DNA of 54,938 nucleotides, from IMG/VR virus record IMGVR_UViG_3300031841_003996, positions 1 to 54,938 of that record; one strand, given 5' to 3'. Below, piece by piece: positions 16,210-24,743 of the stretch. The stretch comes from a virus. The translations under genes were made by a program, and so were the position numbers. The notes under the pieces were generated by a model. The model worked only from the letters and a program-made list of their open reading frames with translations. It was not told the origin of the DNA and did no database searches. Within the stretch, counting starts at the first letter, position 1; each line of letters begins with the position of its first letter.

Positions 16210-16647
16210 ATGAAAGTACGATTCAAAAAGTTATCACCTAAGGCAGTTACTCCTAGTTATGCAACGCCTGGCGATGCAGGTATGGATGTTACAGCAATCG
16301 GTCATCGTATCGATGCCAAGCATAACTTTATCGAGTATCATACAGGGTTAGCCTTAGAGATTCCAGAAGGGTACGTGGGTTTGCTATTTCCTAGATCATC
16401 AGTATCTAAAATGGATGTATCATTAGCAAACTGTGTAGGAGTAGTAGATTCGGGATATAGAGGTGAGATTACGTTCCGCTATAAGTTTGCAAAAGATAGT
16501 TTCTTTGCAGGAGTCAAGCGTTATAAAGATGGTGATAGAATTGGACAATTGGTAATTATTCCTTATCCTTCTATTGAATTAGAAGAAGCTGATGAATTGA
16601 ATGAGACGGTTCGGGGCGAAGGTGGATATGGATCAACTGGTAAATAA
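16210..16647 (+). CDS. dut: dUTPase
   Basis: Trimeric dUTP pyrophosphatase that limits uracil in DNA and supplies dUMP. All five motifs are present in 145 residues: PGDAGMDVTA, PRSSVSK, GVVDSGYRGEI, GDRIGQLVI and the Gly-rich C-terminal RGEGGYGSTGK. It lies 2 bases after the clamp gene and overlaps the clamp loader gene by about 20 bases. Confidence 0.95.
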   Translation: MKVRFKKLSPKAVTPSYATPGDAGMDVTAIGHRIDAKHNFIEYHTGLALEIPEGYVGLLFPRSSVSKMDVSLANCVGVVDSGYRGEITFRYKFAKDSFFAGVKRYKDGDRIGQLVIIPYPSIELEEADELNETVRGEGGYGSTGK

Positions 16648-17578
16648 GATGTTTGGAAATCAAGAAAATACTCTTTGGGTAGAGAAGTTCCGTCCCGATA
16701 CATTGGATGGATATGTCGGTAATGAGCATATTATCGAAAAGGTTAAGTTGTATATTGAATCTGGCGATGTGCCGCATTTGTTGTTCTATGGTCAAGCCGG
16801 TACTGGTAAGACTACATTGGCAAAGATTATTGCAAACAATGTAGATGCAGATGTCATGTACATTAATGCATCAGATGAGAACAATGTAGATACAGTACGT
16901 AGTAAGATTAAAAACTATGCTAGTACAGTAGGATTCAAGCGTTGGAAAATTGTAATTCTCGATGAGGCAGATTATATGACGCCTAACGGTCAAGCAGCGT
17001 TACGTAATCTAATGGAGACGTTTAGTAAGACGACTAGATTCATTCTTACATGTAACTACGTAGAGAAGATCATTGATCCTATTCAAAGTCGTTGTCAGAC
17101 CTTTGGCATTACGCCGCCTAACAAAGTAGAGGTTGCAAAGCGTATTGTTTCTATCCTCAAAGAGTTGAATGTTGAATTTGATAAAGAAGATCTTGTAGCC
17201 ATCGTTAATGCCGGCTATCCGGATGTAAGACGTGTTCTAAACTCATGTCAGCGTCAGGTAGTAGATGGTAAATTGCAGGTAGATGCTACAAGTATCATTC
17301 AAGCAAATTATATGACCAAGGTCTTGGATATTCTTAGTAATGAGACGTCTAAGAAAGATGCATTCAAATCTGTACGGCAGATTATTGCAGATAGCAAGGT
17401 GAAGGACTTCACTGCATTGTACAAGTTCCTTTTCGATGAGATTGATAATTATGCTAAAGGGCATATTGCAAGTGTTATTCTAATTTTGGCAGAACAGCAG
17501 TATCAAGATTCGTTCGCCGTTGATAAGGAGTTGCATGTAATGGCTACTATGGTAAAAATTCTAAATGAGATCAAGTAA
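16628..17578 (+). CDS. Clamp loader large subunit (gp44-like AAA+ ATPase)
   Basis: AAA+ ATPase that opens the sliding clamp. It has LWVEKFRP at the start of the fold, Walker A GQAGTGKTT (about 55-63), Walker B VILDEADYM, the SRC motif of clamp loaders (PIQSRCQTF) and a sensor 2 region at VRRVLNSCQRQ. I chose ATG 16628 (GAAGGTGG upstream; 316 residues). ATG 16601 and ATG 16649 are alternatives. Confidence 0.95.
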   Translation: MDQLVNKMFGNQENTLWVEKFRPDTLDGYVGNEHIIEKVKLYIESGDVPHLLFYGQAGTGKTTLAKIIANNVDADVMYINASDENNVDTVRSKIKNYASTVGFKRWKIVILDEADYMTPNGQAALRNLMETFSKTTRFILTCNYVEKIIDPIQSRCQTFGITPPNKVEVAKRIVSILKELNVEFDKEDLVAIVNAGYPDVRRVLNSCQRQVVDGKLQVDATSIIQANYMTKVLDILSNETSKKDAFKSVRQIIADSKVKDFTALYKFLFDEIDNYAKGHIASVILILAEQQYQDSFAVDKELHVMATMVKILNEIK

Positions 17579-17820
17579 TGAGTAAGTTAGTAGGAATGGA
17601 TGGGCAACAGCCTCCACAGCAACCGAATATCAATATTCGGCCGGAGGATTTGAAAAATATTGTATGTGAGAATTGCGGAGGTAGATTCTTTAGAGAGGTA
17701 CAAGCATTTAAGCGCATTTCAGCATTGATTTCGCCTACAGGTAAAGAACAGATTATGCCAGTGCCAACTTTCCGTTGCGACGATTGCGGTCATATTAACG
17801 CGGAGTTTATGCCTAAGTAA
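17578..17820 (+). CDS. Zinc-ribbon protein within the clamp loader operon
   Basis: An 80-residue protein with a Pro/Gln-rich start and two CxxC knuckles, CENC (30-33) and CDDC (67-70), that should bind one zinc. It is joined by TAATG overlaps both to the gp44-like and to the gp62-like gene. A role at the fork or in RNA polymerase binding is possible but not shown by the sequence. Confidence 0.8.
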   Translation: MSKLVGMDGQQPPQQPNINIRPEDLKNIVCENCGGRFFREVQAFKRISALISPTGKEQIMPVPTFRCDDCGHINAEFMPK

Positions 17821-18260
17821 TGAAGAAGGCTAAAACAATATTTGATCATATCGCCGGCATTACGTATAAGAAAGTCGAATGGGATGATCTAACCGAGGCT
17901 GATCAGAAATCATTCTCACCGTATCTGATCAATCGTTGGCTTTCAATGAACTATGAACTCATTGAGTATGTAGATATGTTTCAGCGTTATACAATCGGTC
18001 CATTGAGTACTAAGAATGTATATCAATTATATCACGGACTGTTGCCAGAACGCAAATTCTTCTCAAAGTATATCAAAGGCAAGAAGGCTGATAAGTACAA
18101 CAAGGACTTGATTGCTAAAGTAGCAGAACATTTTCAAGTATCTAAATCAGAGTCGGAGGAGTATGTTGCTATTCTTATTGATCAACATGAAGATGAACTT
18201 CGTGATATGTTGCGTAAGTATGGTAAGACGGATAAGGAGATTAATCAATGGCTAAAGTAA
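17820..18260 (+). CDS. Clamp loader small subunit (gp62-like)
   Basis: A 146-residue helical protein. The segment SPYLINRWLSMNYELIEYVD followed by KFFSKYIKGK and a helical VAEHFQVSKSESEEYVAIL resembles the gp62 proteins of T4-like cyanophages, by eye. T4 gp62 is 187 residues, so this is a short form. The order clamp, ATPase, small subunit supports the assignment. It overlaps the next gene by 13 bases. Confidence 0.7.
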   Translation: MKKAKTIFDHIAGITYKKVEWDDLTEADQKSFSPYLINRWLSMNYELIEYVDMFQRYTIGPLSTKNVYQLYHGLLPERKFFSKYIKGKKADKYNKDLIAKVAEHFQVSKSESEEYVAILIDQHEDELRDMLRKYGKTDKEINQWLK

Positions 18261-18505
18261 TTCGAGAAGGTAAGACTAAAGTAGAGTTCAAAGAACGAGT
18301 CAATCATCCGGAACATTACGGCGGCGATCGAGTCTATGAAGCTATCAAAGTTATTGAAGCCTGGGAGTTAGATTTTTGTTTAGGTAATGTAGTTAAATAC
18401 GTATCTAGAGCAGGTAAAAAGGATCCAACTAAAGAGCTAGAAGATCTGGAAAAGGCAAAGTGGTATCTCCAACGTCGTATAGATCAATTAAGTAGTAAAG
18501 ACTAA
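18248..18505 (+). CDS. DUF3310-type protein
   Basis: An 85-residue protein with the DUF3310 core: NHPEHYGG at the start, IKVIEAW, then CLGNVVKYVSRAGKKDPTKELEDLEKAKWYL. This family is common in phages and often called nucleotide kinase-like, but its activity is not established. It is the last gene of the replication run before a late-type motif. Confidence 0.85.
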   Translation: MAKVIREGKTKVEFKERVNHPEHYGGDRVYEAIKVIEAWELDFCLGNVVKYVSRAGKKDPTKELEDLEKAKWYLQRRIDQLSSKD

Positions 18506-18513
18506 TATTTATA
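18504..18513 (+). promoter_or_regulatory. AATATTTATA element before membrane protein gene
   Basis: Exact AATATTTATA followed by an A-run, 19 bases before the ATG at 18533. No TTTG at the expected distance upstream. One of eight such elements; possibly a late promoter. Confidence 0.45.
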
Positions 18514-18532
18514 AAAAACATTAGGATCTACT

Positions 18533-19429
18533 ATGGCAGAGAAGAAAGAGACGATTAATAAGCTCGGAAAAGACCTTGACAAGATAATCAAGGACATGAA
18601 AAAGGCTAGTGAGGATTATGCAAAGGCTGACGGGGAAAAGCGTCCGGAGTTATTAACTAAACTCAAAGATCTTACACGTGAGAAAGCAGTTGCCAAAGAC
18701 AAATTAGCACATGCAATTGCAGATGCCGAGAAAGATCCGATGTTGAATATCTCCGAGGGCATGCCTAAGTTGACTAGCCTCATACCAATCGTCGAATCAG
18801 CTGAGGATGCTGATGCGGATATTGAAAAAGCATTAAAGGCAGGACTTGGTGATTTCAAAGCAGCTTTTAATTCATTAGAAGATGAGGCCAAAGAAGATGT
18901 AGCTCAGGTCGATGAAAGCGTGATTAAAGAAAACTTGCGCAAAAAAAAAAGTGAACTAAACGAAGCAGTCGGCCCGCTTTTTATTATTAGCATAATAGCC
19001 GCGGCGCCGAAAATAATAGAGATTCTTGCTAAAGGATTAGGTAAGCTTATCAAAGTATTCAAAACAAAAGTAAAAGGTCAAGAGGATGTCGATGACCCGG
19101 CATTTATCAAAGGTGTGATTGATTTTGCACATAAGTGGCACAAAGGTTATGTAAAAATGATCAAGTGGATGTTATGGGCAACTGGAATACTTGCTAAGGC
19201 TAAACTAAAAAAGGATGATCCGGGTGCTGAAAAGGCTGCAGAAGTGATTTATTACGTAATTGTATTTGGATTAATGATAGCATCGGGAGCGGGCGCAGTT
19301 AGTGCAGCTGCAAAAGGACATCAAGGATTTGCTGCAATGGAAGGTGCATTAGCAGCGGTTAAGTCAGCTGAAGTGGCCGAATTTTTAGGATTGATGGGCA
19401 TCAAGGGCGTGACTGGCGGAGCTGTATAA
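18533..19429 (+). CDS. Coiled-coil and membrane-segment protein, 298 aa
   Basis: The N-terminal 135 residues are charged and helical (coiled coil likely), then hydrophobic stretches follow at about 146-165 (GPLFIISIIAAAPKIIEI) and 236-262 (VIYYVIVFGLMIASGAGAV). The end is Ala/Gly-rich. I do not recognise it. The late-type motif and the IKENLRK...ELNEAV segment suggest a virion-associated protein. A run of ten A at 18941-18950 lies in the coding sequence without breaking the frame. Confidence 0.75.
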   Translation: MAEKKETINKLGKDLDKIIKDMKKASEDYAKADGEKRPELLTKLKDLTREKAVAKDKLAHAIADAEKDPMLNISEGMPKLTSLIPIVESAEDADADIEKALKAGLGDFKAAFNSLEDEAKEDVAQVDESVIKENLRKKKSELNEAVGPLFIISIIAAAPKIIEILAKGLGKLIKVFKTKVKGQEDVDDPAFIKGVIDFAHKWHKGYVKMIKWMLWATGILAKAKLKKDDPGAEKAAEVIYYVIVFGLMIASGAGAVSAAAKGHQGFAAMEGALAAVKSAEVAEFLGLMGIKGVTGGAV

Positions 19430-19443
19430 AAGTACGATAAAGC

Positions 19444-19475
19444 TTTGTTTCTTTAAATGTATGTACATATATTTA
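19444..19475 (+). promoter_or_regulatory. Promoter TTTG-N20-TATATTTA before nuclease gene
   Basis: TTTG at 19444-19447, TATATTTA at 19468-19475, spacing 20, and ATG at 19480 four bases later. One of the best matches to the Bacteroidota pattern in the window. Confidence 0.65.
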
Positions 19476-19479
19476 GTAT

Positions 19480-20415
19480 ATGCATAATTTAATTAAGTTC
19501 AATCAGAGAGAACGTCTTCCTGGCGAACGTAAGATTTCATATTCACAGTTTTCAATGTATTCGAAATGTCCGAAGCAATGGGAATTGGCATATGTGAAAG
19601 GTTTACGTACTTTCAGTCAAAGTATTCATACATTGTTCGGTACTGCATTTCATGAAACATTGCAGACATATCTCACCGTAATGTATGAAGAGTCTGCCAA
19701 GAAAGCAGATGAATTAGATTTGCCGAAGATGTTGAAAGATCATATGGCTCGTCTATATAAAGAAGCAGTTGAGGAGATGGGCGACCATTTCTCTAACAAA
19801 TTTGAATTGGGTGAGTTCTATGAGGATGGTCTTGCAATTTTAGATTACATCAAGAAGAATCGTGCCAAGTATTTCTCAGCAAGGCATGAGGAGTTAGTAG
19901 GCATTGAGGTACCTATCTATCACGAGGCTGATGATGATAACAAGAATGTTATGATGTTAGGCTTCCTCGATGTTGTTATTCGAGATAAGCGTACGGATAA
20001 GATCAAGATTATTGATATCAAGACTAGTACAATGGGATGGAATAAGTATCAGAAAGCTGATAAACTCAAAGCGTCTCAATTGGTTTTGTATAAAGAGTAC
20101 TTTGCGCAACAGTATGGTTTTGATGTAGAGAAGATTGATATCTTGTACTTCATTGTTAAGCGTAAGTTGGTAGAGGGCGCAATGTTCCCGCAGAGACGTA
20201 TTCAAGAATTCATTCCGGCATCTGGTAAGCCTACTCGTAATAAACTTAAGCGATCATTGAATGATTGGATTGCTACTAGTTTTGATAAGGACGGTAATTA
20301 TAATACGGCTAGACCATTTCCGGCAGTAGCAGGTAAGAACAAGAAGAACTGCAAGTATTGCGAATTTGCAGAAAACGATGAGTTGTGTCCATTTGCAAAG
20401 AGGATTAGAGAATGA
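19480..20415 (+). CDS. Cas4/RecB-like PD-(D/E)XK nuclease with Fe-S cysteines
   Basis: A 311-residue nuclease of the PD-(D/E)XK superfamily. The metal-site residues appear as GFLDV near 160 and IIDIKTS near 177, followed by the RecB-type helix ASQLVLYKEYF. One cysteine at 30 (YSKCPKQW) and three at 291, 294 and 303 (CKYC, then C) match the four-Cys iron-sulfur arrangement of Cas4 and AddB. It probably degrades or trims DNA ends in recombination. No Cas1 or CRISPR is present. It overlaps the next gene by 4 bases. Confidence 0.85.
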   Translation: MHNLIKFNQRERLPGERKISYSQFSMYSKCPKQWELAYVKGLRTFSQSIHTLFGTAFHETLQTYLTVMYEESAKKADELDLPKMLKDHMARLYKEAVEEMGDHFSNKFELGEFYEDGLAILDYIKKNRAKYFSARHEELVGIEVPIYHEADDDNKNVMMLGFLDVVIRDKRTDKIKIIDIKTSTMGWNKYQKADKLKASQLVLYKEYFAQQYGFDVEKIDILYFIVKRKLVEGAMFPQRRIQEFIPASGKPTRNKLKRSLNDWIATSFDKDGNYNTARPFPAVAGKNKKNCKYCEFAENDELCPFAKRIRE

Positions 20416-20813
20416 AGGTGGCAATGATTGGTAGCCGACGTTATGAGAACAAACGTAAGATCAAAGAAACCTTAACTAATCTCAGACGACGCTTTGGCGA
20501 TGAACTAATTATTATTTCAGGAGGCGCACATGATGGCGCTGATAAGTATGCACGTAAGTTTGCAATTGAGTTCGGTATCTCATACAGAGAGTTCAATCCA
20601 GCACATACGCCTAAGAACTTGTATAGTGCAATGACCGAATCATACTATGGCAAACCTTATCATGCTTCTCAGTTTCATCATCGTAATTATCTTATTGCAC
20701 AGGACTGTGATGTTATGATGGCATTCATACCATATGAGGATAGATCTCCTGGTTCAGAAAGTGCAATAAAAGCAGCAAAAAGATTGGGTAAAAAGGTTAT
20801 CATAATTACCTAA
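20412..20813 (+). CDS. SLOG/DUF2493-like Rossmann protein
   Basis: A 133-residue nucleotide-binding-type fold with KVAMIGSRRYENK at the start, IISGGAHDGADKYA at the second loop, and MAFIPYEDRSPGSESAI followed by a final GKKVIIIT strand. This matches the SLOG superfamily (DUF2493, DprA-like), proteins that bind nucleotides or their derivatives. The ligand is unknown. It ends the block before the sugar island. Confidence 0.75.
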   Translation: MKVAMIGSRRYENKRKIKETLTNLRRRFGDELIIISGGAHDGADKYARKFAIEFGISYREFNPAHTPKNLYSAMTESYYGKPYHASQFHHRNYLIAQDCDVMMAFIPYEDRSPGSESAIKAAKRLGKKVIIIT

Positions 20814-20816
20814 AGC

Positions 20817-20825
20817 ATATTTATA
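20817..20825 (+). promoter_or_regulatory. ATATTTATA element at the start of the sugar island
   Basis: ATATTTATA 33 bases before the first island gene (ATG 20859), which also has GGTTACAAGGAG as a translation signal. No TTTG at -33. Candidate late-type promoter for the island. Confidence 0.45.
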
Positions 20826-20858
20826 ATAAATTAAAAGAACGGTTACAAGGAGCATTTA

Positions 20859-22313
20859 ATGCAAAAAATTAAGTTACCTAAGCTTAGGAAAATAGATCCT
20901 AACAAACCAAAAAAGAAGAAGATCTTACTATTATCAGATGACCTACGTATGCATTCTGGTATTGCAACTATGTCTCGAGAATTTGTAATGGGTACGAGTG
21001 CACATTATGATTGGGTACAAATTGGAGCAGCGGTAAAACATCCGGATGAAGGCAAGATATTTGATATATCGGATGCAGTATCTGCAGAAACGGGCGTTGC
21101 CGATGCTAACGTAAAAATATATGCAACATCTGGTTATGGAAATGAAAAAGTACTTAAAGAGGTACTAGCAATAGAAAAGCCAGATGCAATATTGCACTTT
21201 ACAGATCCTAGATTCTGGGGTTGGTTATATCAAATGGAACACGAACTTCGTCAGACCTATCCTTTAATGTATTACAACATTTGGGATGATTTGCCATATC
21301 CCCATTGGAATGAGCCATTCTACGAATCATGTGATCTGATTATGAACATCTCACGTCAGACACAGAACATTGTAAAAAATGTACTTCAAAAATTTCCAAA
21401 GCCGGATTGGTCTGTACAATGGGTATCTCATGGCATCAATGAAGATAAATTCTTTCCTATTAAAGAAGGTCATGAGCAGTATGAAGAGTATCTTAAATTT
21501 AGAGATGATTTCAAAAAACAACATGACGTAGACTTTATCGTATTTTGGAATAATCGTAATATACGACGTAAACAACCCGGAGATCTTATTTTAGCATTCA
21601 GCGAATTCTGTAAACGTTTACCAGCATCGAAAGCTAAAAAATGTGCATTATTAATGCATACACAGCCTGTTGATGGAAATGGAACAGATCTCTTTGCAGT
21701 TAAACGAGCTGTTGCACCCGATTGTAAAATTATCTTTAGTACAAATGCAATCGATCCTAAAGTAATGAATTTTTACTATAACTTAAGTGATGTTACTGCT
21801 AATATCGCTTCAAATGAAGGATTTGGTTTATCACATGCTGAGTCATTAATGGCCGGCACGCCTATCATCAATAATGTTACAGGAGGATTGCAAGACGGTT
21901 GTAGATTTGAAGATGAGGAAGGTAATTGGATTGAATTTGATACTATGTTTCCGTCTAATCATAATGGCAAATTTAAAAAACATGGTGAGTGGGCTAAACC
22001 GGTATTTCCGACTAACAGATCATTACAAGGTTCGCCTCAGACACCGTATATTTTCGATGATCGTGCAGATTTTAAAGATGTGGCAGATGCAATTGAATAT
22101 TGGTATGAACTTACGCCGCAAGAACGTCATGAAATGGGAGAAGCTGGTAGAACTTGGGCAGTGGGCGAGGAATCTAATTTTTCAGCAAGGCGTATGTCAC
22201 AACGATTTATTGAATGTATAGATACGTGTTTAGAAAAATGGGAACCACGTAAAAAATTCTCATTGTTAACAATTGAACAACCTAAAAAATTAGAAAACGT
22301 CGGAGTATTATGA
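20859..22313 (+). CDS. GT4-like glycosyltransferase with N-terminal LPKL motif
   Basis: A 484-residue GT-B-fold glycosyltransferase. After a basic tail come KKKILLLSDDLRMHSGIATM, the acceptor-side domain, WVSHGINEDKFFP at the domain border, and the donor site NEGFGLSHAESLMAGTPIINN with the paired Glu residues of GT4. Residues 4-12 (IKLPKLRKI) match two copies of the same peptide at the C-terminus of the next protein. The start at 20859 has AAGGAG 6 bases upstream. It overlaps the next gene by 4 bases. Confidence 0.85.
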   Translation: MQKIKLPKLRKIDPNKPKKKKILLLSDDLRMHSGIATMSREFVMGTSAHYDWVQIGAAVKHPDEGKIFDISDAVSAETGVADANVKIYATSGYGNEKVLKEVLAIEKPDAILHFTDPRFWGWLYQMEHELRQTYPLMYYNIWDDLPYPHWNEPFYESCDLIMNISRQTQNIVKNVLQKFPKPDWSVQWVSHGINEDKFFPIKEGHEQYEEYLKFRDDFKKQHDVDFIVFWNNRNIRRKQPGDLILAFSEFCKRLPASKAKKCALLMHTQPVDGNGTDLFAVKRAVAPDCKIIFSTNAIDPKVMNFYYNLSDVTANIASNEGFGLSHAESLMAGTPIINNVTGGLQDGCRFEDEEGNWIEFDTMFPSNHNGKFKKHGEWAKPVFPTNRSLQGSPQTPYIFDDRADFKDVADAIEYWYELTPQERHEMGEAGRTWAVGEESNFSARRMSQRFIECIDTCLEKWEPRKKFSLLTIEQPKKLENVGVL

Positions 22314-23641
22314 AACCATTTATAGTATTACAAGGTCCTGTAGCTACTCGATCTGGGTATGGAAATCATACTAGGGATTTAGCGCTTAGTCTACTTAAGA
22401 CAGATAAGTATGATGTGCAAATTGTATCATTGCCATGGGGCAATACGCCGATGAATGCATTAGAAGCTAATAACGAAGATCATAAATTGATTGATCGTCA
22501 TATCGCTCGTGCTAATATCACCCGTAAGCCAGACGTGTTTATACAAGTATCAGTTGCAAATGAATTTCAACCGTTGGGTAAATATAATATTGGTATAACG
22601 GCTGGCGTCGAAACTAATCAAGTTCCGCATGAGTTTCTTCAAGGAGCAAATCGTATGGATCTTATCTTAGCTACTTCTGAATTTACGAAAAAAGGATTTC
22701 TCGATACTGTTTATGATCAAGTCGATGAAAAGACGAAACAGAAAACAGGTGAATTAAAATTAGAAACGCCCATTGAAGTACTTTTTGAAGGCGCCGATCT
22801 AAATGTATATAAGAAAATTAAATCAATTGATATTGATACAGATATTAATCACGAATTATCTGCAATTGATACTGATTTCAATTTTCTATTTGTCGGCCAC
22901 TGGCTAAAAGGCGACTTCGGGCAAGATCGTAAGGATGTTGCTATGATGATTAGGACGTTTTGTGAAGCATTTAAGAATAAAAGTACTAAGAACAAGCCTG
23001 GTCTTATTATTAAGACGAGCCATGCTACATTTAGTATAATGGATCGAGAAGAGACGATAAGAAAAATACAACAGCTTACTGAATCATATGGCGTTAAAGC
23101 TCCTAAAATATATTTACTTCATGGAGATCTAACCGATAATCAAATGAATTCACTTTATAATCATCCTAAAGTTAAAGCTATGTTATCTTTTACTAAAGGC
23201 GAAGGATTTGGTCGTCCATTGTTAGAATTTACATTATCAGAAAAGCCTGTCCTAGCTAGTCAATGTTCCGGGCAACAAGATTTTCTAAAACATGCTCACC
23301 CATTAGTCGGCGATGAGACGGAAGTACATAAAAGTGCTACAGATAAATTTATATTACCTGGCTCTAAATGGTTTACTGTAAACTATGTCTATGCAGCAAA
23401 TACTTTACGTGATTGTGTTGCTAATTACAAAAACTATCTCAAAGCTGCTAAACGTCAGGCATATTTTAGTAAAACTGAATTTAGTTTTGATGCAATGTCT
23501 TCAAAATTCTGTGAGTATGTAGATACTGCAATTAACAGTGTTCCTCAGCAAGTAGAATTAAAGTTGCCTAAGTTAAAGTCTGCAAATGATACAGAACAGC
23601 CTAAATTAAAATTACCTAAACTTAAAAAGATAAATTCATGA
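22310..23641 (+). CDS. GT4-like glycosyltransferase with C-terminal LPKL repeats
   Basis: A 443-residue GT-B-fold enzyme. The N-terminal domain starts IVLQGPVATRSGYGNHTRDL. The donor domain has FLFVGHWLKGDFGQDRK and KGEGFGRPLLEFTLSEKPVLAS, the usual GT4 motif. The last 30 residues hold two LKLPKL peptides separated by about 15 residues, like the N-terminus of the preceding enzyme. The pair may share a scaffold or form a complex. Joined to both neighbours by 4-base overlaps. Confidence 0.85.
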   Translation: MKPFIVLQGPVATRSGYGNHTRDLALSLLKTDKYDVQIVSLPWGNTPMNALEANNEDHKLIDRHIARANITRKPDVFIQVSVANEFQPLGKYNIGITAGVETNQVPHEFLQGANRMDLILATSEFTKKGFLDTVYDQVDEKTKQKTGELKLETPIEVLFEGADLNVYKKIKSIDIDTDINHELSAIDTDFNFLFVGHWLKGDFGQDRKDVAMMIRTFCEAFKNKSTKNKPGLIIKTSHATFSIMDREETIRKIQQLTESYGVKAPKIYLLHGDLTDNQMNSLYNHPKVKAMLSFTKGEGFGRPLLEFTLSEKPVLASQCSGQQDFLKHAHPLVGDETEVHKSATDKFILPGSKWFTVNYVYAANTLRDCVANYKNYLKAAKRQAYFSKTEFSFDAMSSKFCEYVDTAINSVPQQVELKLPKLKSANDTEQPKLKLPKLKKINS

Positions 23642-24129
23642 TAGATGAGAGTTTAAAAGCTGACTATGATGGCTATTCACCGGTAACTGGCAATTTTTGT
23701 GTACTAGCCGAAGCCGATGAGAATAGCAATATTACATCGTACATGTGTATGGAATCTGGATATAATACAACTGAACTGTTAAAAATAGGATCGGCTGAAG
23801 CCGAAAAATATGAAGAAACGTTAACAGAGTTAATGAGGGATGCACGTATAGAAGATGAAGAAACTGGATTAGTTTGGTATCCATCATTTATACAGTTTCC
23901 TTTCGGGATGTTATATATGTCAGGTACTAGTGCTAATGATATGCATTGGGAAGTAGCAGAGGTAGTAGATGTCGAAGAACATGAAAAAACTAAATATCCA
24001 ATTCCAGGACAAGAGGGGCAATACTTTACGTCTAAACTAGATGTAGATAATGCTAAGATCTTTGATAAGTTAGACTTTGCGAATGCATTAGATGCATTAT
24101 ATTCAATTGTACAAGGTGTTATGTCATGA
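23638..24129 (+). CDS. Unknown acidic protein, 163 aa
   Basis: A soluble, strongly acidic protein rich in Glu, Asp and Tyr, with no recognised domain. It has ATGA overlaps on both sides, so it is coexpressed with the flanking glycosyltransferases. It lacks glycosyltransferase motifs. It may be a chaperone, regulator or virion protein carried within the island. Confidence 0.72.
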   Translation: MIDESLKADYDGYSPVTGNFCVLAEADENSNITSYMCMESGYNTTELLKIGSAEAEKYEETLTELMRDARIEDEETGLVWYPSFIQFPFGMLYMSGTSANDMHWEVAEVVDVEEHEKTKYPIPGQEGQYFTSKLDVDNAKIFDKLDFANALDALYSIVQGVMS

Positions 24130-24743
24130 AGATAAGTTATGCTATACCAGTATGTAATGAATGGATGCAACTCGAGTATCTTTTAAATTATTTATTCAAG
24201 CATAAGCGTGAACAGGATGATATTGTAGTTCAATGCGATAAGGGCAATACTACGCCTAGTGTATATCAAGTGTTAGAAGAATTTAAAGATAAAGTTCAAA
24301 TAATTGAATTTCCGCTAAACAAAGATTTTGCATCATTTAAGAACAATTTAAAGGATCATTGTTCTGGCGATTACATTTTTCAAATTGACGCTGACGAATA
24401 TCCAGATGAATATCTTATGAATACGATTGAATGGCTCATTACGAATAATGACAATGTAGATATATTTTGGGTCCCTCGAATTAATACTGTTAAAGGATTA
24501 ACTCAAGAACATATTGAAAAGTGGAGATGGAACGTCGATCCGGACGGCAGAGTTAACTTTCCCGACTACCAGTGTCGTATTATGAAGAATGTCAAACGTA
24601 TAAAATGGAAAAATAAAGTACATGAAGTTTTAACAGGATATAAAACCGAATCACAGATTCCTGCTAATAAAGAATTTTGTATACATCATCCTAAGACAAT
24701 TGAACGTCAGCAAGAACAAAATGATTTTTATGACACTATATGA
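24126..24743 (+). CDS. Family 2 glycosyltransferase
   Basis: A 205-residue GT-A enzyme. The fold starts with ISYAIPVCNEW, and FQIDADEYP (near residue 83) supplies the DxD metal and donor site. RINTVKGLT and the RIMKNVKRIKWKNKVHE region resemble the short GT2 enzymes that add sugars to lipid or protein cores. It overlaps both neighbours by 4 bases. Confidence 0.85.
   Translation: MKISYAIPVCNEWMQLEYLLNYLFKHKREQDDIVVQCDKGNTTPSVYQVLEEFKDKVQIIEFPLNKDFASFKNNLKDHCSGDYIFQIDADEYPDEYLMNTIEWLITNNDNVDIFWVPRINTVKGLTQEHIEKWRWNVDPDGRVNFPDYQCRIMKNVKRIKWKNKVHEVLTGYKTESQIPANKEFCIHHPKTIERQQEQNDFYDTI

Noticed and set aside
18941-18950. Run of ten A as a programmed slippage site
   Set aside because: The zero frame continues normally for a further 160 codons, and I saw no sizeable overlapping frame that would be reached by slipping.
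19480-20415. CRISPR-Cas system suggested by the Cas4-like gene
   Set aside because: I see no repeat-spacer array and no Cas1, Cas2 or effector gene in the window.
23673-24170. A 165-codon open frame on the minus strand
   Set aside because: It lies fully opposite the well-supported gene at 23638-24129, has no motif or promoter, and every other supported gene is on the + strand.
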